Position numbers and translations under genes: made by a program. This document shows positions 23,351 through 35,045 of a stretch of DNA of 64,000 nucleotides, piece by piece. Location: assembly GCF_034190915.1 (NCBI RefSeq), contig NW_026947492.1, forward strand, positions 14,886,001-14,950,000, written 5' to 3'. The notes under the pieces are model-generated. The model was not told the DNA's origin and did no database searches. It saw nothing but the letters and a program-made list of their open reading frames with translations. Every line of letters begins with the position of its first letter. Position 1 is the first letter of the stretch. Origin of the DNA: Cavia porcellus. Taxonomy: Eukaryota > Chordata > Mammalia > Rodentia > Caviidae.

Positions 23351-24990
23351 ACTACATGCCTATGTTACCCTTGCCATCTCTGCATTTCTGTTTCCCCAAA
23401 TCCACGCTGAAGCTGATGGTAAACTCAGCTCAAATCAGCCGTTTTGCCATCCTCGGTCTGTCCAGCCAAGGATAAATACCCGGCCTCTAACACCTCACCT
23501 TTCTGACCCGCAAAATAAGAGTAAGACCATCTTCTTAGATTGTTGTAAGGACACAAGAAACAATTTGCATGAAAACCTCTGGTTAACTGCTAGTAACTGC
23601 TCCGTAAGACAGTATTTTATACTAAAAGGAGAAATGAACCACACAGCTATTTGTACAAGCCGAGGCAGCCCAGGTTGCCATAGGCATTATTAATGAACAG
23701 CCCAGGAGAGGGCAGGGCCTGGGAAACAGTCATTTGCAGGCTGTGGTGTTGCTTCTGTGACCTGTAGATGGTCCGTCCATCAAGCAGCACAGGAAGGGCA
23801 CCTCCCAGAACAGCTGTAAGCAGATGGGACACAGATGGGATCTCTGAGCCTCCTGGAGTCCCAGGGCAGGGTGATATTCCCTAAAGGACACTAGGGACTT
23901 GCCTGCAGGGTTAAGGAGCAGCAGTGATCAGAGCACAGAAGTCTGACCCTGATGGCTCAGTGTCTGCGGATAAGCAAATCTAACGAATACCCATTGGCTG
24001 ACGTCTCCCAGCCAAGACCGTCATGATAATAACAACCGAAGTTTCTTAACTGCTTATCACATACTGAGCAGGGGCGTAAATGATTTATCTCATTTAACTT
24101 TCACAAAAATGGCAAAGACATTGCTACTAGATGAACACTGAGAAAATGAACACAGAGAAAACCAAGGTTGGAGAGGTGAAGCAATTTGACCAATTATGCG
24201 GTGTCAAGCCGGTCTGTAAGCTGGGGTCTCTCACAGTGGTTGCTGTAGGGCTGGTCTTTCTGAAAGCCTCCTGTGCCTTCCCCTTGAAGAGTGATTGGAA
24301 ATAATTGGAACTGTCATTGGAAGTAATGAGAAGTGACAGAGGCTGGGTTAGGAGGCTTATTGCTCCAAGTCTGAACCATCCCCACAAACCCAGTCCTAAA
24401 TTTAAACAATGAAGTCAACAAAGCAATTTCCCTCTCAGGGATTTTATTTTATTTTATTTCTCCCTGCTTCACCTCCCAGAAAAGAAATCAGAATATGTCA
24501 GGCACTGAGTCTCTGTTTCATCTAATGGATTTCTTTTGGAACTGCAAATTCCCTCCTTGGCTTGATCTTCCTACATAGAGGAATAGCATACAAATCTTGG
24601 GCGAAGAGACTGCCAGTATTAATTAAGCGATACGGATTCACGGATGTAATTCTTCTTTTTAACATCAAGAGGGATGAAGCAATCAAGGTAGCTTCGCAGC
24701 TGGCAGGTTGTGATGAAGAATGAGACCATCACCTTCAGTAGAGAAGAGGAACTGGGAGATTCAATGGCTCCAGGCAGCACCTGGCCCAAAGCCAGGAGCA
24801 TTGATCCATCTTTTCTGATGCTGATGGGATGATCCATCACACCCTGCTGTGTATTAAGCACCAAACTCTAACATGCAAGTGCTGTGAGGGATACAGAGGG
24901 ATCAGACTTCGTCCCTGAAGACCGCAGCAGAAGAAATACCCTAATGTCACAGAGAGCACATGATTAAGTGGCTTCTTCAGAACTCAAAAA
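23351..24990. other. MIR3-like piece; otherwise no feature
   Basis: About 24040-24220 resembles MIR3/L2 ('ttatcacatactgagcaggg', 'tttatctcatttaactttca', 'ggttggagaggtgaagcaat'). TTTTA repeats lie at 24441-24462. The 81-codon minus frame at 24619-24864 is not recognised. Confidence 0.45.
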
Positions 24991-24994
24991 AACC

Positions 24995-25140
24995 CTTGGT
25001 ACTTTCCTGGATGAAGGCCTCTCCCTCTGAAGTCTGTAATTCCTTGTTTATGAATGTCTCTCCCATTGGGCTAAATTTCTAAGAGGCAGAAACTGTGTGT
25101 TTTATATTAGTGGATCTCAGAACCTAGCTCTGGGGGCTGA
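24995..25140 (+). repeat. L2 LINE 3' fragment
   Basis: 'gaaggcctctccctctgaag', 'ttcctaagaggcagaaactg'-like and 'gtggatctcagaacctagc' keep the L2 3' order. Confidence 0.45.
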
Positions 25141-26610
25141 ACTCCACAGGGCTTATCTCTTCTTCAATAGTTTGTGAAGGGAAGGAGGTGCAGAGAGTGG
25201 GAAATGCTATGAGCTGATGCTACCATCTTTGAGACAGTGAGCTCAGAGAGGTACTCTGCAAACACTCAGAGAGGTTAGCTTGGGTTTTCCCCCTCTGCTG
25301 TTTATAAGCCTTTTTCCTCTGGCTCTTCCTTTTTCTCTTCCTCCTCCTTCCTATCTTCCTCCTTTACCTTTTCTCCTTCTCTTCTCCTCCTTTGCTCTCC
25401 TCTGTCAGCTTTGACCACCTGAACACTCCAAATCTCCTTTGCTTCTGCTCCAAAACCCTCCCGTATTCCATACCAACTAAGGAACTATTCTGTACTAGCT
25501 GCACATTTTCTCCTGTTAGCATGGGCCCAAAGGAAACCACTTTTTCTCCTGTCTTCTTTTAAAACAAAATAGTTTTCAGTCTTATCACTGCCAGACTTTG
25601 GCCGAGTCTACACACAGTGATTCAAATACTACCACTCACAATATAAAGGTTTGATTTTGGCATTTGTCTCCATTTTGGTCTGTACGGTGCCAAAGGAAAT
25701 AAAGTTTTATTTTTCTGAAATCCAGATGGTTAGGAACTCAGATAACCAGGACTTTTTTTGGGAGAGGGGGTACAGTCTGGATTCTGTTTCTAAGAATCTG
25801 TAGGAAACAAGTCAAAATTGCCAAAAATAGAAATTTAACTAGAAAAAGCAACATGCAGGGAAATCATGCAATCCCTAAACCCTCACCATCTGCAGCCTGG
25901 GGACCATATGGTAACAAGGGAGCTCCCACCCCAGACCCCCAAGCAGACAGACTAAGCAGTAACCCAAAGGACTGCAGAGGAGTCTGACTAGTTAGAAGGT
26001 ATTAGATCAACGCACAGCATATGCGGTAACTCAGTTATTAACAGTAGTCACTATTTCAAACCAAGCATTGCTGAACAAGAATGAGGCAGGGATAGGGGCT
26101 CCATGGGTGACAAATGTCTTGATATATTTTTTCCTTAGGGCTAGGGCTGGCACCTTGTCAATGAATCCTGTGCTTTAGCCTGTGACCTTCTCGGTCACAT
26201 TCAGCTTTGATTTCATAGTAAGTGTACATCTTCTGGAGAAGAAACTAGGTCTTCAGAATCCAAAGTCCTGGGTTGGTGTTCCAGCTCGGTTTACTAATAA
26301 ACGACTCATAAGAAACTCAACTTATTTCTCTGCAAAACTATTTATTTATATGTGGAGTAACAATGGCATTTATTCTCAAACAGCAACTTGAAGGTAAGAT
26401 AGTTCAATGTACTTTGTAAACTGCTAAACCTTGTATGAACATTAGAAATTAACTACAGTGTCATAATATTCATTTCTACACAATCCCTTAACCACGTACA
26501 ATTCGTATTTCAAACCGCAACCATAAGTTCAAATCCATGCATGTGCTCCATGAAGTTATACATGTAATTGGTACGCTTTATTATGTGTAAATTATTTCTT
26601 AAAAATAGAA
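25141..26610. other. Polypyrimidine run; otherwise no feature
   Basis: A pyrimidine-rich stretch spans about 25310-25415. The rest is AT-rich unique sequence without a coding signal. Confidence 0.4.
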
Positions 26611-26816
26611 GATGCTGAGCCGGGCATGGTGGCTCATGCCTGTAATCCCAGCACTTGGGAGGCTGAGGTGGGAAGATAATTGCGAGTTCGAGACCAGCCT
26701 GGGCTACAAAGTGAACTCAAGGCCAGCCTGAACTGCATAGCGAGACTCAGTCTCAAAAAAGACAAAAAAAAAAAAAAAAAAAAAAAGAAAGAAAGAAAGA
26801 AAGAAAGAAAAAAAAG
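26611..26816 (+). repeat. B1-like SINE, elongated form, (GAAA)n tail
   Basis: gccgggcatggtggctcatg to 'gagactcagtctc' with the 'gctacaaagtgaactcaagg' duplication. The tail reads AAAAAGAC, then A24, then GAAA units, a microsatellite in the making. Confidence 0.95.
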
Positions 26817-27244
26817 AAGAAAATGTTTAAAGTTTGCAAATAGTTTCACAAGACAGATCCTGTACCCTGACCACTCTCTTGCGTACTCATGGTTGTGGTT
26901 TTTTCTGCAGGTAACTGCTTAGGCTGAGGTTGTTTTGGTTACTGTACTATTTCAGTTACTAGACATCCTGGACCAGGAGGATCTGGTCATGCCCTTGACC
27001 TTGAATAATGCTCCCTGGCTCACAGACGAAGGGTATAGTTCCAGGATGAATGTCATTACTGTTTTCTTGATCTTAGTTGGCCCTTCTGGGTTTGTAATCA
27101 TATACCACCAACTGCCACCACTGGACCGTTCCTGAAAAAAATTAATCAAGCATGGTGAGACTCATGTGTTCCTGATCACAACTACATTTTGGTTAGCTGG
27201 TAAACTCTCAGTATTAAAAAACTCAGACAAAGGGATAAGGAAAC

Positions 27245-27330
27245 TTGGAGAGAACCTTAGTCTAACATCCTAATTTTACAGAGAAAGAAACTGAGGCTCA
27301 CTAGTTTGACTTGTCAAAAATAATCCAGCA
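27245..27330 (-). repeat. MIR SINE fragment
   Basis: 'cctaattttacagagaaaga', 'aactgaggctca' is the reversed MIR 3' motif. Confidence 0.55.
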
Positions 27331-27386
27331 AAACTGTGAAGCAACAGAAGCCCTTGATTGCTACATCACCATTAAACCAAGTGAAC

Positions 27387-27463
27387 CTTTTTTTCCTGTA
27401 CCGAGGATCAAACTCAACCTTATGCTTGCCAAGCAGGCAATTACGCCACTGAGCTAAATCCAA
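27387..27463 (-). repeat. ID-type SINE
   Basis: Complement reads 'ggatttagctcagtggcgta' through 'gagtttgatcctcggtacag'. The 5' end is slightly altered. Confidence 0.85.
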
Positions 27464-29539
27464 AAAGCCCTTGACTTCCAGTCCTGTTCTGGTGTGCCTG
27501 CACCCACATCTAGAACTTGGAGTGTTAATTCTTTTTACCTGAACACACCAGACATTAATCATGACGCCACAGAAAGTTTCCAGGATTTCCAGTCACAATG
27601 ACTAAATTGAAATGTTACGACAATTGCCCTATTTTTCAAGTAATTTCCCAACATAAAAACCATGCCAATTATTCAGCATTTAACTCATCTAACTGAAGCA
27701 TTAGAATAATGATTAGTTAAATTTTAGCTACATCCACAGAAAAGGAAGGAGAGGTATTTTTCTGTTTTAGGACTGTACAATAGGGCACATCATGGAATTA
27801 GGATTCCAGTCGTGGCCATTCTCCTAAACTAGCTGTGTGGTTTTAAGAACTCCCTCTGAACTTCAGATTCTTCATAAGAAGCAGCAGGTTTAGAACAAGG
27901 ATAAACTTGGGTTTCAAGGAAGGATATCAAGAGATCAATGAGCCCCAAAAAATTATTGGCAAAATTTAATGGATGTGTCTCTTCTCCTAAAAAGTGGTTT
28001 TCATTAGCTTCTCAGAGAAGTCTGAGACTCAAAATTTTAGGAACCATTGATTTTGACAATCCTTGACTCTGCCTTTAAAAATGACTGTCTAGCTCATTAT
28101 CGTAAAGTATGTTCATGAAATATATTCATGTGTGCACTGCTTGGCTGAGCACAAGACCAAATAAGATGAGACAAGACATGAGCTTCCTGGGACTGTATCA
28201 TTATTACTGCCATCATCACCAATGTGGAAAGAAGGAGGAAGGACATGAGATCCTACCACGACCTGTCACTGTCCCGCAGGCCAGTGGACTATGCATCAGC
28301 CCTTCCCCAAGTTCATTTTTGGGGAAACCAAGTGCTTTGCTCCTTAACTATACACTCTCAGGATGAATTGTTTATACTTAGGATTAAAAGCAGTGGGGAC
28401 TATTAAAGACTTCAAAAAGAAAAAAAGAAAGATCATGAAATTATAGAAACTCTGAATTCAAGATTGGAGGCAGTCAGACCAAGAACACAGACAGCTTGCC
28501 ACATTCCCATGATAGGCTTTCTGCCCTCTGCCAGCTCTACTACAGGGTAGCAGTGCGAAGGATGGAGGTGACAGGACAAGCCGACTCCCGTGTGGCAGCT
28601 ACTGTGAAGTCTAGGAGAGAAGTCAAGGCAGAATAATGAGGACCTCAGCCGCAGGGGAGGAGAGAGGGTGGTGGCCGGAGCAGGGGCAGGGCTCCCCCCA
28701 TTCTCTCTACTCCCCAGGGCTCAGAGCACTATTTGTTCATTCATATCAGAGGCAGGACACTTGGCCCCAGTCATTGGCAATCCCAGAAAGCAAGGAGTCC
28801 CCTGGCCTGTCCTACTCAAAACCATGAACTCTCTTGGCTCTCCTGACTCTCCTGCTATCTTGTGCATTCTCAAGAAAAAAGAGAAGCCCACAATCCAGCC
28901 AGCTGTGATCACAGGAAGCTTTCAAGTCCACTAGATGATTTTAGGCAACTCTGGATTTTGCTAAAGCGTGCCCAAGTACACTATGACTCAAAACCACTTT
29001 GCAAACCGTGCTAATCCAGCCAGGAATACTGCCTCTCTCATTTACTCCCATCAGCTCCTCTGATGCCTCTTTCTTACTTGGACAGTTTGATCTACTTAGA
29101 GCTGGAATGCCATGAGTCTGGGTATGTCTGACAAAAGCCTAGATGTGACAAAAGCTTAATAGTTTGCATGACTATGAAAATCTTGTGACACAGAATTCTA
29201 AGCCAGCAGTCCTCATTTCTCTTCTACCTGGACTTTACTTTGTAAAACTTTTATAGCAGCCCCAGGAAAGACATCAGGAAAAGCAACTTCTATGTTAAAG
29301 GCAGAGAATCATCTCAACGAACTATTTTTCTTAACAGAAAAAGTTACACATAGTAGACGCTCAGTAAAGAAGGGCCAGTGATGGAAGACATCTTTTGACA
29401 CAAGTTTTGGTCGATCCTTCTTTCTCATGGACGAAGTGGACGATGATTTCATCAGTGTTCACAATCCAGGCCACCAGCTGATTTCAACCAACTGTGGGGG
29501 CCCAAGTCACTTTCCACTGTAAACCAGACCCAACCTACA
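27464..29539. other. MIR fragment; otherwise no feature
   Basis: A MIR-like piece lies at about 27780-27900 ('gctgtgtggttttaagaac ... gaacttcagattcttc'). Frames of 60-88 codons at 28109-28934 overlap each other and are not credible genes. Confidence 0.4.
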
Positions 29540-29700
29540 TTTGAATGCATGTACCACCGTGCCTGGCTCCCAATTTCTTCATCTGTGGAATGAGGATACT
29601 AATCATAGCCAACAAGGTTGGTGTGAAGAATGAAACAGATTAGCACACACAAAATGTTCAGTACAGCTAGGACTTAAGGACTATCCACTGTCTTTAGTAA
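29540..29700. repeat. B1 stub next to MIR fragment
   Basis: 29541-29568 is the last part of a minus-strand B1 ('gtaccaccgtgcctggct'). 29572-29690 is a MIR 3' half ('atttcttcatctgtggaatg ... acaaggttggtgtgaag'). Confidence 0.6.
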
Positions 29701-30099
29701 GGCAATTCTGAAGCTTGGTTCTAGCGACCATCTAGTAATTGGTAGCTTAGTGGCGTGGGCCAATTAAGTGACAAAGATGCCACCCAGCTATGTAAACACA
29801 TTTCTCCGAGCTTAGAAAACAGCCCCTCAGCCTCCACCGCTCCATCCTCCTTGAACAACAGTTTAGTTCAGCAGATCTCTTCCTCTCCTCCAGCTTGGGT
29901 GGGTACCAGCCTGAGGGGGACCCACACAGGTTGACCAGTTGGTTGGCAAGGTCTGAGCGAACAGGGAGGTCTGGCTACCCACTTCAGGATGCTGTGCTGG
30001 TGCTGCTCGCCTGGCTTCGCTGCCTCTAAGATCTCCGCCCTCCTTGACTCCTAGTGTTGGAGGCTGGCAGGGCTAGCAAGGCCTTCACAACCATCTCTT

Positions 30100-30190
30100 T
30101 TTTGGTGTTAGAGACAAGGAAATGAAGCTGTGCAATGAATAATTTGTTCCAGTTAGTCAGCTCATCAGCTTGAACCCAGGGCTCCGGCTC
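30100..30190 (-). repeat. MIR SINE fragment
   Basis: 'agagacaaggaaatgaagct', then 'cagcttgaacccagggct', is the reversed MIR core. Confidence 0.5.
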
Positions 30191-30479
30191 CTGTGGGCGA
30201 GTGTCCACCGCAGTGCTCACAGTGCAGCCTGCCTGCTGTTGGGATTTTGGCAACTCTGGATCCCTTTGGGACCTGCAGTGTGCCCCTCAGATGCCCCTCC
30301 CCTCTGGCCTCCTGCTGAGCTCGTACCTGCTGGAACCTGCCCTGCAAATGCCCAATCTCAGCCTGTGTCTTTAGAACCCTTGAGGCCTTAGGGGTCCGGC
30401 CTGGGTGGCACCGGGAAGGGACCTTCTGGATGGTTCTTCTCTGCCCCAGACCCCCTTCGGAGGCAGGGGTGCCTGCCCG

Positions 30480-30775
30480 TCTCCCTCTCTCCCTGGCTCC
30501 ATTCCTTCTAAGTCTTCTCCTCACCCCCTTGCTCAGGTTCCCCTCCGTCCTGCTCTTCTGCTTCCCATGCCTGCTCTCCTGTTCTCTTTCTGTCCCTGTC
30601 CTTCTCTTGCCTTCTTCCCTCCCTTCTTTCCCTCCTTCCTTCCAGCCTCGCTTTCTTTCAGGGCTGCGCCTTCTCCGGCTCTGCTCGCTCTGCCCCTTCC
30701 CCCTCTCTCCCTTCCTCTCCCACCCCGTCTCATCCCTTTCCCTTCCTCTTACCCTTCAACACATCTGTTTCTAAT
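30480..30775 (+). repeat. Pyrimidine-rich tract flanking the CpG island
   Basis: C/T content is high for about 300 bases just inside intron 1. Two long plus-strand frames here (149 and 114 codons) are Pro/Leu/Ser-rich products of this composition and not genes. Confidence 0.7.
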
Positions 30776-31165
30776 CTCGGCGCTCCAAGGCGCCTGTTTG
30801 AAACAAAAAAGCCCTCCACACCCTCTGAAACCTGGCACAAAAATTTCTGGATGAACCTTCCCTCCCCCAGTTCTCCAGTTTCCCTACAGACGCCCGAAAC
30901 CAAATATTGCCTTAAAAAAGCACCTTCCACATCAAACGGTGCGCGGCCAAACTCAACCAGGAAACGCCCCCAACCTCCGACCAGCTCCAGGGCCCAGATG
31001 TGCGAAGCCCGCTGTGTGCGGAGGCCCGCTGGGCGGTCCCCGGCCGCCAGATGCGGGGAGGCAGGGACCGAGCAGTGGGCTCCCGCAGAGGCTGCGGGGA
31101 TCGCCGGGGACCACCGCGCCAGGCGCGTCCGCCCGGGACCCACCAGCTCCCCGCCCTCCCCGGGC

Positions 31166-31171
31166 ACTCAC
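31166..31171 (-). other. Splice donor after exon 1 (phase 1)
   Basis: The minus strand reads G|GTGAGTG directly after the ninth codon plus one base, a full match to the mammalian donor consensus. It is the strongest evidence that the ATG at 31199 belongs to a spliced gene rather than to a chance frame. Confidence 0.75.
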
Positions 31172-31199
31172 CTAGCGAGAGGACGAGGAGGAGGGACAT
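31172..31199 (-). CDS. CLMP: First coding exon of a secreted or membrane protein, probably CLMP
   Basis: Seen: a minus-strand ATG with G at -3 opens nine codons, MSLLLVLSL, the start of a hydrophobic signal peptide. The exon ends after 28 coding bases (phase 1) at a textbook donor, AG|GTGAGT. An in-frame TGA at 31232-31230 fixes this ATG as the first in its frame. The exon lies in the only CpG island of the window. Known: CLMP (CXADR-like membrane protein, ASAM/ACAM) is a CTX/CAR-family type I adhesion protein of junctions with two Ig domains; loss causes congenital short bowel in humans. CAR-family genes use a tiny first coding exon that splits the signal peptide, and human CLMP begins M-S followed by a run of leucines and then valine. 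Inferred: the Met-Ser-Leu-rich start, exon length and phase, and the absence of another exon in 31 kb fit CLMP exon 1. Another signal-peptide gene with a short first exon, such as an IL17RB-like start, is not excluded. No Ig-domain exon lies in the window, so the name is provisional. Confidence 0.6.
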
Positions 31200-32010
31200 C
31201 CCGATCCCCGGGCGCGGGCGCGTCCCCGCTCAGCCGCTGCCTGGCTGCGGGGCGTCCGGGCGCAGCCGACGGCCCTCTGGAGAGCTGGGCGCGGCGCCTC
31301 GGGGAGCGCGCGGGGCTCCGGCCATGTGCGGGCGCGGGCACCGGCCTCGCCCCCTCCCCGCGCCCGGGTCCCCGCGCCCTGCGCTCCCGGGCACCGAGGG
31401 GTCCCTAGCGCGCGCCCCACCGGCTTGCGCCGGAGCCGGAGCCGGAGCCACGACCCGAGTCCGGGAGGAAAAGGCGAGGCGGAGAGGCACTGCCGCTTCA
31501 CGGAGCACTTTTCCCTGTTTGGAAAGAAAACCGAGTGGAGAAAGGAGAGGGGAAAAAAACTGAGCTGGAACCACATGGTTGCCTCCTACCGCAGCCCCTC
31601 CTCCCGGCGCCCTCCGCCCCCTCCCCCGCCTGGGGGTGAGCGTGCAGGCCGCGGGCTGCGGGCAGAGGCGGGAGGCGGCCGGCTGGGCTCTGCCCCGCGC
31701 GGGCGGGAGGTCTGGGGCCCGGGGCGCTCCGGGGGCGCTGGCGTGGCACTGACCCGGAGCGGGAAATCCGCAGCCTTCGGGCAGAGCCGATGCCTGGAGG
31801 AGGCCTCGCCGGGTCTCCGTTCGCACTTTGCTCGGCTCTCTCCCCGCTCGATCACACACTCCCTCCTTTCTTATTCACGTCGGTCCTGCCTCCCCTTGCT
31901 GGCCTCCTCGGCCTCTCCCTGCCCGCCCGGTCCTGGCGGGTCGGTGGGAGGCCGCCGGGCTGGCTGCATGGACGGTGAGGTGTGGAAAGGGGCGCTGGGG
32001 AGGGTCTCGG

Positions 32011-33094
32011 CCGCTGCTTTTCTGACTGCCCACCTCGTGGGGCACCTCTGGGCCACACTTTGCCTGGCTTTGCTCGGCCTTTCACGTGTGCCATCTCGCC
32101 AGACTTTACAATGGCCGACCCCAGACTGGGCAGAGCCAAAGTAGCCCTCGCCCCGGAGAAATCTGAAGTGGAGCCGCTATGGCAGTGAGCCACACGGCAC
32201 GCACTGCACGTGGCGCCGCGCAAATTATACAGCGCTTCCACTCAGAAAGCCGCTGGAGTCGCCTGGGGCCCGGCAGCCCGGAGGGTCCCCAAGATGGCCT
32301 TTGGGGATCTGCCCTTGAGGACCCAGCTGCAGCTCCAAAAGGGCTGTGAGGGCCGGGCTCTGCCCCCACACTACCCTGTGTCCCTGGACGTCCCTGCAGG
32401 GCGGGCTGAGGGTGCATGCGGGGCTGCTGCAGGCTAGCCCAGCCTGGAGTGTGTGCTGGCCCTGAGCCCTGGGGCAGGTCTGCTGCCGTCCTAGTGGGCT
32501 CTAACAGGCTGCGCCTTTCCCGGTGGTAACACAAACCGGTGCTATTTCATAGACAGGGCACAGAGGTTAGGGAACTGCTGAATGGACAGTAGTATGGACT
32601 AGCAGTATGGACAAGCACGACCTTTGCAGTGGTAGAGCCACAGCCCCTCGCCCCTCGCTGGGCATTCCCACCTTATGAAACTGCTTCTTAGGCACCCACC
32701 CTGGCTTTCTTAGGCACTGGGGACACAGAGTGGCTGGAACTTGATAATCAATTGACATTTTAAAAATTGCAATAGGTAGGTCATGGGCACTAACTGTGGG
32801 CCAGGGTACTTGTTTATATTTTTGATTCTTAGGACAGTATCAAGGGTAGGCTTTATCAATTCTGCTTTCAAGGTAAGAGAAATGCAACCTAGGATTAAAT
32901 ATCTTGTGCAGATTACAAAATGCTAAAAACCCCTCTATTCCAAAAATAATGTTATAATTTAAATTTTAAAAGTGTTGTATTTTATGTCATTAAAAGGTTT
33001 GTCTGACTCTGAGGTGATTGTTTTACACTTTATTCATTTCATCTAATAGGGAAAATAGTTACATTCACAACTATAATTCATATGTGACTATGTT
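32011..33094. other. Upstream flank of the CpG island, no feature
   Basis: GC falls from the island edge to AT-rich DNA by about 32760. No exon or repeat recognised. Confidence 0.4.
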
Positions 33095-33110
33095 GAAAAA
33101 TGTGAATATA

Positions 33111-33285
33111 GCTGGGCGTGGTGGCTCCTGCTTGTAATCCCAGCACTCCACTTGGGAGGCTGAGGCTGGAGGACAGTTGCAAGTTCGAGACCACCCTGGG
33201 CTACAAAGTGAGCTCAAGGCCAGCCTGAACTGCATAGTGAGACCCTGTCTCAAAATGACAAAAAAAAAAAAAAAAAAGAAGGAAA
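33111..33285 (+). repeat. B1-like SINE, elongated form, young
   Basis: gctgggcgtggtggctcctg to 'gagaccctgtctc' plus poly-A. Perfect 16-bp target duplication gaaaaatgtgaatata at 33095-33110 and 33286-33301. Confidence 0.97.
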
Positions 33286-33301
33286 GAAAAATGTGAATAT
33301 A

Positions 33302-34312
33302 AAGACAAAAAAGTGGAAGAGAAATTACATGGATTAGATAAATTTTGTTGTTAAAACTACATGTAGTAATTTTTGTCGTTTCTGCTTTGTATTTTTTAAA
33401 GTTTTGACACAATTTTGGGCTTACAAAAAGTTGTAAAACTGCATCAGAAATTCTTGATACCTTTAACCCAGATTTCCTCCTTCTCTTTCTTTCTGGGGGA
33501 GGTGTATTTGCACAGTTTTAAAGCCCCACCCACACCCCCGACATTGCTGCTTGAGGCTTGAGGGCTGGTGTGGACGTGAATTAGCCCAAGTTGAGCTGTT
33601 GTGATATCTTCAGCCCTGGGTCATCAGTCATCAGCTAGCCATTGCCCATCTGCACTGGCTTTTGCAAAGTTTAGGCGGGGAGCCTTAGGGAATCTGAAAA
33701 GTTACACAGCAGCCCTGACCCCTAATAGACCTCTAGGCCAGTGGGAGAGAAAACATCCACTTGTGAGACTGTTCGACAACAGCTCGAGAAAGCAGCTTAG
33801 TTAGGAAGACCTGGCAAGGATCCTGGGACAGTGACTGGAAGCAAAATTGTGAAGGGTTCTGAATGGGAAGCAAAGGATTGTCCAGCTTGTTCTTCAGGTT
33901 CTCAGCAAAAGGTGTTAATAAAAAAGAAGTGCCATAACGAGAACCTTAGAAAGTGTAAATTGGCAGCTTTTGCTCAGAGGTGACCACAAAGGGCTGGTCT
34001 GTTGTGAACTTTGCTTCCTTGTCCCATACATCCATCCTCCCACCCCTACCCTCTAATATGAACAGCTGACGCTGTATCAGTCATGCGTAAAGTGATAGAC
34101 ACATCTGCTGTTGCAAGACTCAGCCCTTATCCTCTCCGCTCTCTGGAGTGCCGGAGAATGCCTTCCTAAATCTGTAAACATTCTGAGCCAGCATTCAGAG
34201 ATGATGTATTGAAGGGGAAGCCTGGAGCCAAGGAACTGGTTAGAGCCTGTTGCATTACATGGGTGGATAAGAGGAGGGGGGCAAAGCAAACAGAAGACTT
34301 TGGAAGAATTGT
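33302..34312. other. No feature recognised
   Basis: Unique-looking sequence with short frames only. Confidence 0.4.
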
Positions 34313-34314
34313 TC

Positions 34315-34530
34315 ATGCCAGGCATGGTGGCACGCACCTGTAAACCCTGCACACACTCAGGAGGCTGAAGTAAGAGGATTGCTTCAAGTTCAAGGCCAGC
34401 CTGGGTGCCCAGTGAGTTCAAGATCAGCTGGAACTAAACAGCAAGACCCTGTCTAAGGAAGGAAGGAAGGAAGGAAGGAAGGAAGGAAGGAAGGAAGGAA
34501 GGAAGGAAGAAAGAAAGAGAAAGAAAAGAA
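34315..34530 (+). repeat. B1-like SINE with (GGAA)n tail
   Basis: The B1 body 34315-34454 (gccaggcatggtggcacgca ... gcaagaccctgtctaa) passes straight into about 13 GGAA units (34456-34508) and then GAAA units. The microsatellite has replaced the poly-A tail. Confidence 0.92.
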
Positions 34531-34649
34531 AGAAGGGATTAGAAAGGGTTAGGAATCTAACAGTCACTATGAGTGGAAGAGAAGGGAAAGACACACAAGA
34601 CACCAAAGACGAGTATTAATAGGAACCATTTCTTTACCTCCTGTTAGTG

Positions 34650-35045
34650 TCTTGGTTACTTTCTGTTCACCGAGCTATAATACCTGACACTCACAACTCT
34701 AAGGAGAAAAGCTTTATTTTGGCTCTCAAAGTTTGTAGACATTTCAGTTTGTAGATGGGTGGCTCCAAAGCAGGAGGGCATAGCAGAGGAGAAACAGCTC
34801 TAGGGCATAGGGGTTCCCGGCAGAGAGAAAGAGGTCAAGTGAGGAAGGGGGAGACAGAGCCAACCAGGTGAGAGGAGTGACCTCGTCCTTCCACGGTATG
34901 TCACCTCCCACCATCACATTGAGCTAGGGACTCGTCCGCTGATGAGGGTCATACCTCCGTGATGCTCTCACTTGGGAGCGCCATGAGACTTTGGTGGGCC
35001 ATTTAGATATAAACGTACCAGTAAGACTCACGCTATCACACTACA
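34650..35045 (-). repeat. MaLR-type LTR, antisense
   Basis: Plus strand: 'ggttactttctgttcaccg', 'ataatacctgacac', 'gagaaaagctttattttggc', a purine-rich middle, then 'tcacctcccaccatcac'. Same family end as 63718-64000 (same orientation) and, reversed, 38050-38217 and 52085-52665. Confidence 0.6.

Larger units (their letters stand above)
1..31165 (-). other. Putative intron 1 of the CLMP-like gene
   Basis: Downstream of the donor on the minus strand no frame encodes an Ig V-type domain or anything else I recognise. The interval is filled with dispersed repeats and unique non-coding DNA. A first intron of tens of kilobases is expected for CLMP. The assignment depends on the exon-1 call. Confidence 0.5.
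30940..32010. promoter_or_regulatory. CpG island and promoter of the minus-strand gene
   Basis: CpG dinucleotides are dense and GC content is very high here, against a moderate-GC flank with few CpGs. The island covers the signal-peptide exon at 31172-31199 and about 750 bases upstream of it on the minus strand, so the 5' UTR and start sites probably lie between 31200 and 31900. No TATA box stands out, which is usual for CpG-island promoters. A short GGAGCC hexamer run lies at 31430-31449. Long open frames on both strands inside the island (up to 272 codons) are what stop-poor GC-rich DNA gives and are not taken as genes. Bidirectional transcription is possible but not shown. Confidence 0.85.

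Noticed and set aside
30405..30854. 149-codon Pro/Leu/Ser-rich plus-strand frame
   Set aside because: It is the translation of a pyrimidine-rich tract, with a second frame equally open.
31967..31980. Plus-strand ATGGACG|GTGAGG as a possible divergent first exon
   Set aside because: The short ATG plus donor-like match is easily found by chance in the island, and nothing downstream supports a spliced plus-strand gene.
31230..32144. Long open frames in the CpG island (209 codons minus, 187 and 272 codons plus)
   Set aside because: They overlap on both strands, are rich in Arg, Pro, Gly and Ala, and contain no domain. Few stop codons are expected in such GC-rich DNA. The minus frame ends at the TGA upstream of the real start.
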